From: Actinomycetota bacterium
GTDB lineage: Bacteria; Actinomycetota; Thermoleophilia; Miltoncostaeales; Miltoncostaeaceae
Reading direction: 5' to 3'
Length of the DNA stretch: 17,704 nucleotides
Assembly (NCBI GenBank): GCA_947475125.1
Contig: CANJMX010000014.1
Span: forward strand, 1-17,704
Below, piece by piece: positions 1 through 6,843 of this stretch. The translations under genes were made by a program, and so were the position numbers. Below the pieces are notes generated by a model, which worked only from the letters and a program-made list of their open reading frames with translations, did no database searches and was not told the origin of the DNA. Positions within the stretch are counted from its first letter, which is position 1; every line of letters starts with the position of its first letter.

Positions 1-748
1 GGTGGCCCTCGACGGCCCCGCGGATCGCGTGACGGTCACCCGGGCCGCGGAGCGAGCGGTTCGCTGCCCGGGCATCGACGGCCCGGCAAACCTCGCGTGG
101 GCGGCCCTCGACGCGCTTGAGGCCGAGGTGGGGGAACCGCTCCCGCCGCTCGCGGTGGATATCGACAAGGTGCTGCCGTCTCAGGCCGGGGTGGGTGGTG
201 GCTCAAGCGACGCCGCGGCCGTTCTTCGCGGCGCCAACGAACTGCTGGGTCTGGGTCTCGCCCCCGAACGCCTCGAGCGCGCCGCCGCGGCCGTGGGGTC
301 GGACGTGCCGTTCTTCATCCGCGGCGGTGCGCAGTGGGCCACCGGACGCGGTGAGATGCTGGAGCCCGCATCGGCCCCGGCGTTCGAGTGCGTCATTGTC
401 GCACCCGGTGTGGGCCTGTCCACGGCAGCTGTGTACAAAGCGTTTGATGCCCTCCCCGCACCTGAGGCGGATACCGCCGACGGCGCGCCACCACCGCACG
501 CTGCGGGACTCGGGGCCTGGTGCCGCAACGACCTGTGGCCAGCGGCGCGCACTCTGGCACCCGACCTCGGCCGTCTCAGCGATGCCCTTCTGCGCGCGGG
601 TGCGTCGCCGGCGCTGCTGTGCGGGAGTGGGTCGGCGTTCTGCGGGGTGTCTGCCACGGCTGCGGGGGCCGATGCAATCGCCGAGCAGATGATCCACGAG
701 ACCCCCGGTGGCCGCGTGCTGCGCGCCCGATTCCCCGGGGCGGACTAG
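1..748 (+). CDS. ispE: 4-diphosphocytidyl-2-C-methyl-D-erythritol kinase IspE, 5'-truncated by the window edge
   Basis: IspE phosphorylates the 2-hydroxyl of CDP-methylerythritol with ATP in the cytosolic MEP (non-mevalonate) isoprenoid pathway. About 248 residues are visible. The GHMP-kinase glycine-rich ATP loop (PSQAGVGGGSSDAAA) lies at residues 59-73, followed by GSDVPFF at about 99-105 and the C-terminal glycine motif CGSGSAFCG, all in the order expected for IspE. Family members are about 280-310 residues and begin with an AKINL-type strand, which is absent here. The GTG at base 2 is therefore probably an internal valine, and roughly 40-50 residues lie outside the window. The stop TAG (746-748) overlaps the stop of the opposite-strand histidine kinase. 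In family alignments the loop usually reads PxGAGLGGGSS, so Gln61 is a small deviation. Assignment is firm; the true start is not visible. Confidence 0.93.
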   Translation, partial: VALDGPADRVTVTRAAERAVRCPGIDGPANLAWAALDALEAEVGEPLPPLAVDIDKVLPSQAGVGGGSSDAAAVLRGANELLGLGLAPERLERAAAAVGSDVPFFIRGGAQWATGRGEMLEPASAPAFECVIVAPGVGLSTAAVYKAFDALPAPEADTADGAPPPHAAGLGAWCRNDLWPAARTLAPDLGRLSDALLRAGASPALLCGSGSAFCGVSATAAGADAIAEQMIHETPGGRVLRARFPGAD

Positions 749-2490
749 ACCCGGGCCGGTGCGGAGCCGAGCGGCATGGCGACTGTCAGCACCGCACCGC
801 CCCCAGGGGCAGAGCGCAGCTGCCACTCCGTTCCGGCGGCATCATCAAGGAGCGATGACCCGAGCCCCGGTGCGCCGCCCGTGGGGCCGATACCGTCATC
901 GCGCACGGTGATGCGCACGCTGTCGCCGGGCGCCGGATTCACCGTCACGGCCACCGCCAGCGCCCGGCCATGCTTGCGCGCGTTGCTGATGGCCTCCTCC
1001 ACCACACGGGTCACCCGCGGTACGTCGGCCGGTCCCATGCCCCGGACATCGGCACCGATGTCGATGGTGACCGCCACGAAACCCTCCCAGAGCGCGGACT
1101 GTGCCAGGAGCGCCTCCATCAGGGACTGGTCGGGGATGGCCTGCCGTTGCGGGCTGTCGAATGCCAGTTGTGCCTTGGCGATGGCGGCGTCCAACGCCCG
1201 TGGGTCCCCCGTGCGCGATGCCTCATCAATTGCAAAGGCTGTTGCCAGCAGGTGGCTCTGGAGCGTGCCATGGACGTACTGGGCGAGTTCGCGGCTCACC
1301 CGTACGAACTCCCGGTTGGCCGCGAGTGACGTGAGCTGTCGCTCGTCGACGGCGAATTCCATCGCACGCATGCGTGGTGTGCCCTCGGCAATGGTGCGGG
1401 CCGCGACCGCGGTGAGGAGCGTCATCATCGGCACCCACACGATGATCACCCCCAGGATCGTCCAGGGGTAGGCAGCATCGAAGAGCACCCGGCCGATAAC
1501 GAAGTTGATGACCATGAGGCCCGTCGCAGCTGCGGCTCCCATTGGCAGTTCCATGTGCGCGAGATGCGGGCGCCGGGACACGACACGCCTGGTGAGGGCC
1601 AGGGCGCACCACACGAGCACGCCCGCAACGCTGGCGCGGACCAGCGCGGCGGGGACGCCCGTGCCGGAGGTGATGACGGGCACGCCCGTCACGCCGATGA
1701 GCACTGCGGTCCAGCCGGGAATCACGGTGAGCGCAGCCAGAAGGGAGCCCAGTGACCGTGCGACTCCCGGTGCCGGAATGGGATCGGTCGCGGCACCGGC
1801 GAGGCGTGCGCTCAGGGGGCGAAGATCGCGGTCAACCGCGTTGGTGAGGCCTCGCGCGAAGTCGGTGTGCGTACGACCGTCAGTTCCGGCCCCCGCCGAC
1901 TCGAGTTGCCCGCGGATCTCGGCCGTGGCACTGGTGATCTCGGCCTCAATCGCCACCCGCATCGCATCGCCGAGCACGGCACGCGATACGTCCTGCGAGC
2001 GGATCTCCAGCAACTGGCGCATCATCGCGGCGCGCCTGATCCGGCTGATCTCAATCTCGCTGGATACCGCAGCACAACCGGTGAGCACCAGTACGGTCAG
2101 CACGATGGATTGGCCGAATGTCGTCCACAGTGAGGGGGCGGAGTCCGTCGAGAATGCCCGGATGATGGGCACGGCGATGAGCGCCCACACGGCCCCGGAG
2201 ACGGCCCCATAGGCAATGACCCACCATGTGGGGACGGGCACCGTGCGCCGGTTCCGGAAGGCGGTTCGGTCGACGAGAACGGCGACCACCACGACGCCGA
2301 GCATCCCCGCGAACCAACCGACGATGACACCGACGCTCCAGGTCTCGAACTGGAGGCTCCGGACGAGCGATGCCAGCAACATGCTGGCCCCCAAAAGCAA
2401 CGTACCCCGGGCGGACACCGCCCACCGCCCGCCGATACGCGCACCGCGCGTTGCGCGCTGTTCAGTCACCGTGTTCGGGGATGGTCGCAC
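745..2490 (-). CDS. Multi-pass membrane sensor histidine kinase
   Basis: This is a 581-residue membrane kinase expected to autophosphorylate on histidine and pass phosphate to the response regulator encoded just upstream. The N-terminal part has about four hydrophobic helices (roughly 28-135), a charged cytosolic stretch (about 140-235), then four more helices (about 245-375). The DHp-like segment contains YVHGTLQS with His407 as the likely phospho-acceptor, resembling HGxxQS-type actinobacterial kinases rather than classical HisKA. The HATPase_c domain follows: N box with Asn503 (EAISNARKHG), G1 DDGIG at 531-535, G2 GLGS at 542-545. The GTG at 2490 overlaps the regulator gene by 29 bases; an alternative GTG at 2469 would overlap by 8 and is equally plausible, since neither has a clear Shine-Dalgarno. 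No periplasmic ligand domain is evident, so the signal may be membrane-borne. Ligand unknown. Confidence 0.88.
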   Translation of the reverse strand: MRPSPNTVTEQRATRGARIGGRWAVSARGTLLLGASMLLASLVRSLQFETWSVGVIVGWFAGMLGVVVVAVLVDRTAFRNRRTVPVPTWWVIAYGAVSGAVWALIAVPIIRAFSTDSAPSLWTTFGQSIVLTVLVLTGCAAVSSEIEISRIRRAAMMRQLLEIRSQDVSRAVLGDAMRVAIEAEITSATAEIRGQLESAGAGTDGRTHTDFARGLTNAVDRDLRPLSARLAGAATDPIPAPGVARSLGSLLAALTVIPGWTAVLIGVTGVPVITSGTGVPAALVRASVAGVLVWCALALTRRVVSRRPHLAHMELPMGAAAATGLMVINFVIGRVLFDAAYPWTILGVIIVWVPMMTLLTAVAARTIAEGTPRMRAMEFAVDERQLTSLAANREFVRVSRELAQYVHGTLQSHLLATAFAIDEASRTGDPRALDAAIAKAQLAFDSPQRQAIPDQSLMEALLAQSALWEGFVAVTIDIGADVRGMGPADVPRVTRVVEEAISNARKHGRALAVAVTVNPAPGDSVRITVRDDGIGPTGGAPGLGSSLLDDAAGTEWQLRSAPGGGAVLTVAMPLGSAPARV

Positions 2491-3136
2491 CGGTCATGCG
2501 AAGGTATTCGCGTGCGATCAGCACGCGCCTGTTCCCGGCGCCGTCAGGGATCTGGATCTCCACCGCAATGCGCCCGATGATCCGCTCGACCGACGATTCG
2601 CTCACGAACCTGGCCGTGGCGATCTGCGTATTCGACATGCCGGCTGCCACCAGCCGCATCACGTCGATCTGCGCATCGGTCAGATTGCTGCGGGCGGGCT
2701 GGGGCGAGCCCACGTGCCCTTCGCCGTCCCGCGCTGCGACGATCGCGCGGTCGAGCAGATCGGCCAACTGGTGCGCATCGCCGGTGCGACCCTTTACCGC
2801 GTAGATGGCGTCACCGGGGAGGTGACTCACGTTGCGTCCGGTCAGGCGGGGGTCCTCGTACGAGGAGAGAATGACCAGGCCGATGGAGGGCAGCATTCTC
2901 CGCAGTTCGGTTGCAAGGTCAACACCGCTGGGCCCTGCGCCCAGGTCGAGGTCGAGCATGGCGGCGTCGGGCGCACGACGCCGGGCGATGCGGATCGCCT
3001 CGGCAGCGCTGCCGGTCTCGCCCACCACGTCGACACCAGCGTTCACGAGCGCGCCGCTCAGCGTCATACGGGTGAAGTCGTTGTCCTCCACTACGAGCAC
3101 ACGCGGGGGTGATCCGGGCAGGGCCGGGCCGTCCAT
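2462..3136 (-). CDS. NarL/FixJ-type response regulator with LuxR helix-turn-helix
   Basis: This is a 224-residue two-domain transcription factor. The receiver domain (about 12-135) has the acidic pair Glu17-Asp18, phospho-acceptor Asp62 in the PDAAMLDLDLG strand, Ser91/Ser92 at the switch position, and Lys115 in YAVKG. The C-terminal LuxR/GerE helix-turn-helix (about 152-200) begins LTDAQIDVMRLVAAGMSNTQIA; the usual TxRE is replaced by TDAQ. It is the first gene of a two-gene operon with the overlapping membrane kinase, so it is almost certainly its partner. GGAGG (reverse strand, about 8-12 bases before the ATG at 3136) is a good ribosome-binding site and supports this start. A TATCGT box further upstream could be its -10 element. 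Target genes cannot be read from the sequence. Confidence 0.92.
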   Translation of the reverse strand: MDGPALPGSPPRVLVVEDNDFTRMTLSGALVNAGVDVVGETGSAAEAIRIARRRAPDAAMLDLDLGAGPSGVDLATELRRMLPSIGLVILSSYEDPRLTGRNVSHLPGDAIYAVKGRTGDAHQLADLLDRAIVAARDGEGHVGSPQPARSNLTDAQIDVMRLVAAGMSNTQIATARFVSESSVERIIGRIAVEIQIPDGAGNRRVLIAREYLRMTGATIPEHGD

Positions 3137-3142
3137 CTGGAG

Positions 3143-3148
3143 CCTCCG
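3143..3148 (-). promoter_or_regulatory. Ribosome-binding site of the response regulator gene
   Basis: On the reverse strand CGGAGG lies a few bases before the ATG at 3136, a near-consensus Shine-Dalgarno at proper spacing. It fixes the start of the response regulator. Confidence 0.6.
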
Positions 3149-3176
3149 GGTCGGTCCCGAAGACGATATCCGGCCA

Positions 3177-3204
3177 GAGGCACCCCCATGTGGGGGTGCC
3201 CCTC
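3177..3204 (-). terminator. Hairpin terminator after the sulfatase / secreted-protein operon
   Basis: A perfect 10-bp inverted repeat (GGCACCCCCA at 3179-3188, TGGGGGTGCC at 3191-3200) with a two-base centre, extendable by a bulged GA/TC pair to 3177-3204. It begins about 13 bases beyond the stop of the secreted protein (3217) on the minus strand. No U-tract follows, as is common for high-GC hairpin terminators. It separates this operon from the response-regulator operon on the same strand; because it sits just upstream of that operon it could also act as a control element for it. Confidence 0.65.
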
Positions 3205-3216
3205 AGTCATGCGGCG

Positions 3217-3696
3217 TCAGGTCGGCTTCGTTGCGCGGCCGCGAAACGACACGGCCTCTTTCTTGCCGGTGATCGAGTGGATGGCTGCAAACCGCAGCAT
3301 CATCCCCTTGATACCTGCGTACGACCCAGTGCCCCCGGTGATCTGGCCTGCACCGGTAAACGTGATGTGCAGGCGGGTGACGCTGTAATTGGAGAGACAG
3401 TTGCCGGTCACCGTGCCATTGGCGTTGGTGATCGTGAACGTTGTCTTGGCAATGCCGGTGGGCGGCGACAGCGTGTACACCAGCGTGATGTCGCCACTGC
3501 CGATGGGGCTGCCCTTGACCGTGCCGACGTCCTGCAGCACCGTGGGGCTGATGACGGTATTGAGGTGGGTCTTGCCTGCGATCTGAACCGCGACGGAAGC
3601 AGTCGCCGGTGCGGCTGATGCGGTGCCGGCAGTCCAGATGCCCATCATTGCCAGCAGGGCCACGAGGCCCGTTCGGATAATCGAGCGCAGCCTCAT
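3217..3696 (-). CDS. Small secreted protein, possible allene-oxide-cyclase-like barrel
   Basis: This is a 159-residue protein of unknown function. An N-terminal signal peptide is clear: basic MRLRSIIR, a hydrophobic core, and a likely cleavage after TASA (about residue 28). The mature part is beta-rich and ends with ITGGTGSYAGIKG followed by a short strand pair. That GTGxYxGIxG pattern is typical of small secreted proteins with an allene-oxide-cyclase/dirigent-like barrel; the fold assignment is inference. Its ATG (3694-3696) overlaps the sulfatase stop in ATGA, so the two are translationally coupled. No catalytic residues can be named. One cysteine (in GNCLSNY) means no internal disulfide. 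It is followed by a hairpin terminator. Confidence 0.75.
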   Translation of the reverse strand: MRLRSIIRTGLVALLAMMGIWTAGTASAAPATASVAVQIAGKTHLNTVISPTVLQDVGTVKGSPIGSGDITLVYTLSPPTGIAKTTFTITNANGTVTGNCLSNYSVTRLHITFTGAGQITGGTGSYAGIKGMMLRFAAIHSITGKKEAVSFRGRATKPT

Positions 3697-5492
3697 GCCA
3701 TACCGCTTCGGAACGCGGGAGCGGGAATGGGGGGCTCGATCGTGCTGGGCAGCGGCTGGAGCCGCTCGGCCTGCACCTTGTTCAGCTTTGCGAGCAGGCG
3801 TACGAACTGCCGCTGCTCCTCCGGCGTGCGTGTGTAGCCGCGGTACGCCAGGTTCGTCGTCTCCAGAGGGTCCTTTTGCAGGTCGTACATCTCGAACTCA
3901 GGCGGCGCCACATCGGGGGCCACCGAGTAGTACTTGGCGAACTTCCAGCGCGCTTCGCGGATACCCACGATGTGCTGCGGCGCAGGGATGTACGGGCCGC
4001 TGGCCTGGCCTGCCTGGAAGTCGTCGTACGTAAACACCACGTAGTCCTGTACGGCCTTCTTCTTGCCGAGGACGATGCCCGAGTAGTCCACGCCGGACGT
4101 GGTCACCTGCGTCGCCCCGACAAGGCTTGCGAGGGTCGGCACTATGTCCACGTGCGACACCAGCGCACTGCTCGTGCGCGGCTTCGGGAAGAGGCTCGGG
4201 TTCGAATACACGAGCGGAATGCGCAGCGACTCGTCGTACATGTTGAAGTTCTTCTGGCGCAGGCCGCCGTGGGCCAGTCCCATCTCGCCATGGTCGGCCG
4301 TGCGGATGATGAGCGACTGCTCGTACACCGACGGACCACCGGCAACCAGGCTCACCGACTTGAGCGCCGCAAGCATGTCGAGCAGGTGCGCATCACTCGA
4401 CTTCATGAGGTTCCCGTAGAAGTTGAGGTAGCGAAGGCGCTGCGACCGCTTGGTGATGCGACCCGACAGTTGGAAGAGCTTGAGGAACAACTCCTGCGCG
4501 CGCGGCTTGGTGCTGAGGTCCTCGTCCCATGTGGCAGGAATACCGATGTCGCCCTGCAGGTCCTGGTTTGAGAAGCCGGCTGCGGCGTAGTTCTTCGGGT
4601 AGCCGAGCACGTCGTGCGGGTTGACGATCGAGACGATCAGGCAGAACTTCTGCTGGTTCGCCGGCAGGTTCTGCCTGATGGTGGGCCACGCCTTGATGAA
4701 CTGCAGCACGCCCTCGGTGCCCTCGGTGTAGTCGCCCACCGACGCCATGTAGCGATCGTCGTTGGCCGCAAGGCCGGCACCCATCTGGGGAATGGACTGG
4801 TCGGCGCCAGCGTCTTCCGGGTTCCAGCGGTACCACCCGTACGGCAGCAGCATGTCCACGGGCTCTGTGGTGGGCTGCGGCGGATACATCGCGTTGCGTG
4901 TGTTGGCATCGGCGGGTGCAGTGGCGGGCGGGTACTTGCTGCAGTGCCACTTGCCCTTGTACACGGTGTAGTAGCCCGCATCCGCCATGACCTGCGCGAT
5001 GTTGGGGAGCGGATTCGCCTCGGTCTGGCCAACCGACTGGGCCGCGGCGGCCGACGGGAAGGGCAGGTCAACCTGCGGGAAATCCGCCCCGTACATGTCG
5101 GTCTCGAGCGTGTACTTCACACCTGTCTGCGCGGGGAAGCGACCCGAGAAGAAGGTGGAACGCGCCGGTGAGCACATGCATGCATTCGTGGTGGCGTTGG
5201 TGAACGTGAGGCCGTTCTTCTGGAGCATCGTGAGCCCCGGCAGGTTCTTCTCGGACCAGCCCGGGGGGAAGTGCTGGACGTACCGCTCCTGGTCGGTCAT
5301 GAAGATGATCATGTTCATGTCCGCCGGATTGCCGCTGGGGGCCGGGGCCGTGGTGGCACTCGAACCTTTCGCGAGTGCCCCCGACGCCGCGCCGCCCAGG
5401 TAGATGGAACCAGCGGTCACCGCGCCTGCCTGCAGGAAACGCTTGCGCGAGAGGCCGCCGGACTGATCGGGTGTATCGGGTGTGTCGGTCAT
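3693..5492 (-). CDS. Formylglycine-dependent sulfatase with Tat-like signal
   Basis: This 599-residue alkaline-phosphatase-superfamily sulfatase should hydrolyse a sulfate ester outside the membrane. Numbering is from the ATG at 5492. The formylglycine motif CSPAR has Cys107, to be oxidised by a formylglycine-generating enzyme not encoded here. Metal and active-site motifs are TDQ (Asp67), GKWH, and ADHG (Asp400-His401). The first metal motif is TDQ rather than the common DDQ. The N-terminus has LSRKRFLQAG followed by a hydrophobic stretch, a Tat-type signal with RK in place of RR. The ATG at 5492 is preferred over an in-frame GTG at 5525 because it places the Tat-like motif at residue 14 and has TAACCT at the leaderless -10 distance. 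Its stop overlaps the next gene. Substrate (aryl, choline or glycan sulfate) cannot be decided. Confidence 0.9.
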   Translation of the reverse strand: MTDTPDTPDQSGGLSRKRFLQAGAVTAGSIYLGGAASGALAKGSSATTAPAPSGNPADMNMIIFMTDQERYVQHFPPGWSEKNLPGLTMLQKNGLTFTNATTNACMCSPARSTFFSGRFPAQTGVKYTLETDMYGADFPQVDLPFPSAAAAQSVGQTEANPLPNIAQVMADAGYYTVYKGKWHCSKYPPATAPADANTRNAMYPPQPTTEPVDMLLPYGWYRWNPEDAGADQSIPQMGAGLAANDDRYMASVGDYTEGTEGVLQFIKAWPTIRQNLPANQQKFCLIVSIVNPHDVLGYPKNYAAAGFSNQDLQGDIGIPATWDEDLSTKPRAQELFLKLFQLSGRITKRSQRLRYLNFYGNLMKSSDAHLLDMLAALKSVSLVAGGPSVYEQSLIIRTADHGEMGLAHGGLRQKNFNMYDESLRIPLVYSNPSLFPKPRTSSALVSHVDIVPTLASLVGATQVTTSGVDYSGIVLGKKKAVQDYVVFTYDDFQAGQASGPYIPAPQHIVGIREARWKFAKYYSVAPDVAPPEFEMYDLQKDPLETTNLAYRGYTRTPEEQRQFVRLLAKLNKVQAERLQPLPSTIEPPIPAPAFRSGMA

Positions 5493-5499
5493 GCCGGGC

Positions 5500-5505
5500 A
5501 GGTTA
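5500..5505 (-). promoter_or_regulatory. Leaderless -10 box for the sulfatase
   Basis: On the reverse strand TAACCT ends exactly seven bases before the ATG at 5492 (TAACCT-GCCCGGC-ATG). No Shine-Dalgarno is present. The geometry predicts transcription starting at the A of the start codon. Confidence 0.55.
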
Positions 5506-5573
5506 GCCGCCGTGCTCCGTGACACCCATCGTCCCGGGTGCCCGTGGCAGCTCCCCCAGAACCGAAGTGTGCG

Positions 5574-6386
5574 CTAGTGGCGACCGGTTCTGGTGCCTGC
5601 GCGCAAGCCCGCGTCGCTTCGCACCTGCACCAGATCTGGCGGGTTCTGCGCCAGCAGTTCGGGCACGGTGACGGCCTTGAATCCCCGGCGGCGGATCTCG
5701 GGCAGCAAGCGGTTGACCGCCTTGACGGTCTGGCCCCGGTTCTCGTGCAGCAGGATGATGGAACCCGGGGTGATGAACTCCTCGCTGCGCCTCAGGATCT
5801 CAGTCCACGAAGCACCCAGCGAATCGCGTGAGTCCTGGGTCCACAGCACCTGCAGCATGCGCTTCTGATTGAGCCAGTTCTGCACTGCACCTGTGCTGGC
5901 GCCGTACGGCGAGCGAAAGAGCATCACCGGCGTGCCCGTAATGCGTTCCGACGCGGCCACGCTCGTGGACACCTGCGAGATCTGCTGCGGCACCGGCAGG
6001 CCGGGCAGGTAATGGTGAGACCACGTGTGATCGCCGAGCGACTGATCACGCGCCTCGCGCTTCAGCGTCTCTGGCCACTTGGCGAAGTTCTTGCCGTTGG
6101 TGAAGAACGTGGCGCGGAATCCGTACCGCCGCATCTCATCCATCACCTTGACGGTGCCGGGCCCCGGGCCGTCATCGAAGGTGAGCGCCACGTAGCGCTT
6201 CTGGTGGCCGGCCCGGTAGATGGGCACCCCCACTGCTGCAACGCGCTGCACCGCGGCCTGCTGATCCGCCTTCGATGGCATGGGATCCGTTGGCATCGGC
6301 GTGTTGGCCGCGAGCACGGGCTCAGCGGTCAGTACGAGCGCCCCGAGGGCAATTCCGAGTCGCACCAGTGCGATATTCATGCGCAT
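5574..6386 (-). CDS. Secreted polysaccharide deacetylase (NodB domain, CE4 family)
   Basis: This is a 270-residue metal-dependent deacetylase, expected to remove N-acetyl groups from peptidoglycan or another cell-surface glycan. A signal peptide is visible (hydrophobic residues 5-25, likely cleavage after VLA at about 26). The NodB motifs are in order: TFDDGP with Asp71-Asp72; HTWSHHYL with metal ligands His120 and His124; RSPYG with Arg158; and the LLHEN motif with catalytic His214. Length and motif set match compact secreted CE4 enzymes. Two methionines (6386 and 6380) are possible starts and no good Shine-Dalgarno is seen. It is read on the same strand as the sulfatase after an 81-base gap and may be cotranscribed, although the sulfatase seems to have its own promoter. 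It is divergent from the small membrane protein gene, sharing a control region with a dyad. Confidence 0.93.
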   Translation of the reverse strand: MRMNIALVRLGIALGALVLTAEPVLAANTPMPTDPMPSKADQQAAVQRVAAVGVPIYRAGHQKRYVALTFDDGPGPGTVKVMDEMRRYGFRATFFTNGKNFAKWPETLKREARDQSLGDHTWSHHYLPGLPVPQQISQVSTSVAASERITGTPVMLFRSPYGASTGAVQNWLNQKRMLQVLWTQDSRDSLGASWTEILRRSEEFITPGSIILLHENRGQTVKAVNRLLPEIRRRGFKAVTVPELLAQNPPDLVQVRSDAGLRAGTRTGRH

Positions 6387-6414
6387 TAGTCAAGCATGTG
6401 TTCCTGCAGGGCCT

Positions 6415-6437
6415 GTTGCGGTGTGCCATACCGCAAC
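6415..6437. promoter_or_regulatory. Perfect 8-bp dyad, candidate operator between divergent genes
   Basis: GTTGCGGT (6415-6422) and ACCGCAAC (6430-6437) are exact inverted repeats around a 7-base spacer. The dyad lies midway between the deacetylase (start 6386, minus) and the membrane protein (start 6472, plus), with its centre about 46 bases before the predicted plus-strand transcription start. Position and symmetry fit a dimeric regulator site; the regulator is unknown. Confidence 0.5.
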
Positions 6438-6458
6438 CAGCGGCGCTCCGGGCGCTGT

Positions 6459-6464
6459 TAGCCT
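6459..6464 (+). promoter_or_regulatory. Leaderless -10 box for the small membrane protein
   Basis: TAGCCT ends seven bases before the GTG at 6472 (TAGCCT-CGCGCAC-GTG), the same spacing as at the sulfatase start. No ribosome-binding site is visible. This supports the GTG at 6472 over longer in-frame starts. Confidence 0.55.
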
Positions 6465-6471
6465 CGCGCAC

Positions 6472-6843
6472 GTGTCCGAATTTCAACTGATCATTGACGA
6501 GGAGCCTCCCGGGCAGGGCGCCCGCTGGCACCGCGCCATTCTGGGTCGACGTGTGCTGATTGCAGTGCTGCTCGCGGCCGTTGAGGCCGTGGTGCTACTG
6601 GTGCTGCGCCCGTCGCTTCTCTGGGTCATCCTCGCCGGCGCCGTGGTGCTGGCCGCCTGCGCGGGAATGGTCGGACGCGTTGGCCCGGGCATCGGGCGCG
6701 ACGCGCTGGTGATCGTGGGAGGCGCCCAGGCGATCCTCATCGCCATTCCTCTGGCCATCGGCTTTGGAATTCTCGTTGCGGTCATCGCCGGCATCGTGCT
6801 GGTGGCGGGCCTGGTGTTCGTCGCGTTCGCGAGGAAGACGTGA
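6472..6843 (+). CDS. Small multi-pass membrane protein, unknown function
   Basis: This is a 123-residue protein that I do not recognise. The cytosolic-looking N-terminus (about 30 residues, acidic then basic) is followed by roughly four hydrophobic segments: about 30-44, 45-64, 78-100 and 100-118. It ends in a short basic tail, FARKT. There are no catalytic or binding motifs. The GTG at 6472 is chosen because an in-frame upstream extension reaches back through the divergent control region and because TAGCCT sits at the leaderless -10 position. The stop TGA overlaps the start of the subtilase (TGATG), so both are made from one transcript by coupled translation. A role as membrane anchor or inhibitor for that protease is a guess from context only. 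Confidence 0.75.
   Translation: MSEFQLIIDEEPPGQGARWHRAILGRRVLIAVLLAAVEAVVLLVLRPSLLWVILAGAVVLAACAGMVGRVGPGIGRDALVIVGGAQAILIAIPLAIGFGILVAVIAGIVLVAGLVFVAFARKT
6831..6835 (+). promoter_or_regulatory. Ribosome-binding site of the subtilase, inside the preceding gene
   Basis: GAGGA lies seven bases before the ATG at 6843, within the last codons of the membrane protein gene. It favours ATG 6843 and independent initiation of the protease. Confidence 0.5.

Noticed and set aside
203..826. Long reading frames opposite ispE and similar long frames opposite ppk and the ThDP gene.
   Set aside because: In high-GC DNA the antisense frames of real genes stay open by codon bias. They have no family features and the sense frames are clear genes.
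5523..5540. Weak hairpin CACCC-N8-GGGTG between the deacetylase and the sulfatase.
   Set aside because: Only five paired bases in GC-rich sequence with no U-tract; not enough to call a terminator.
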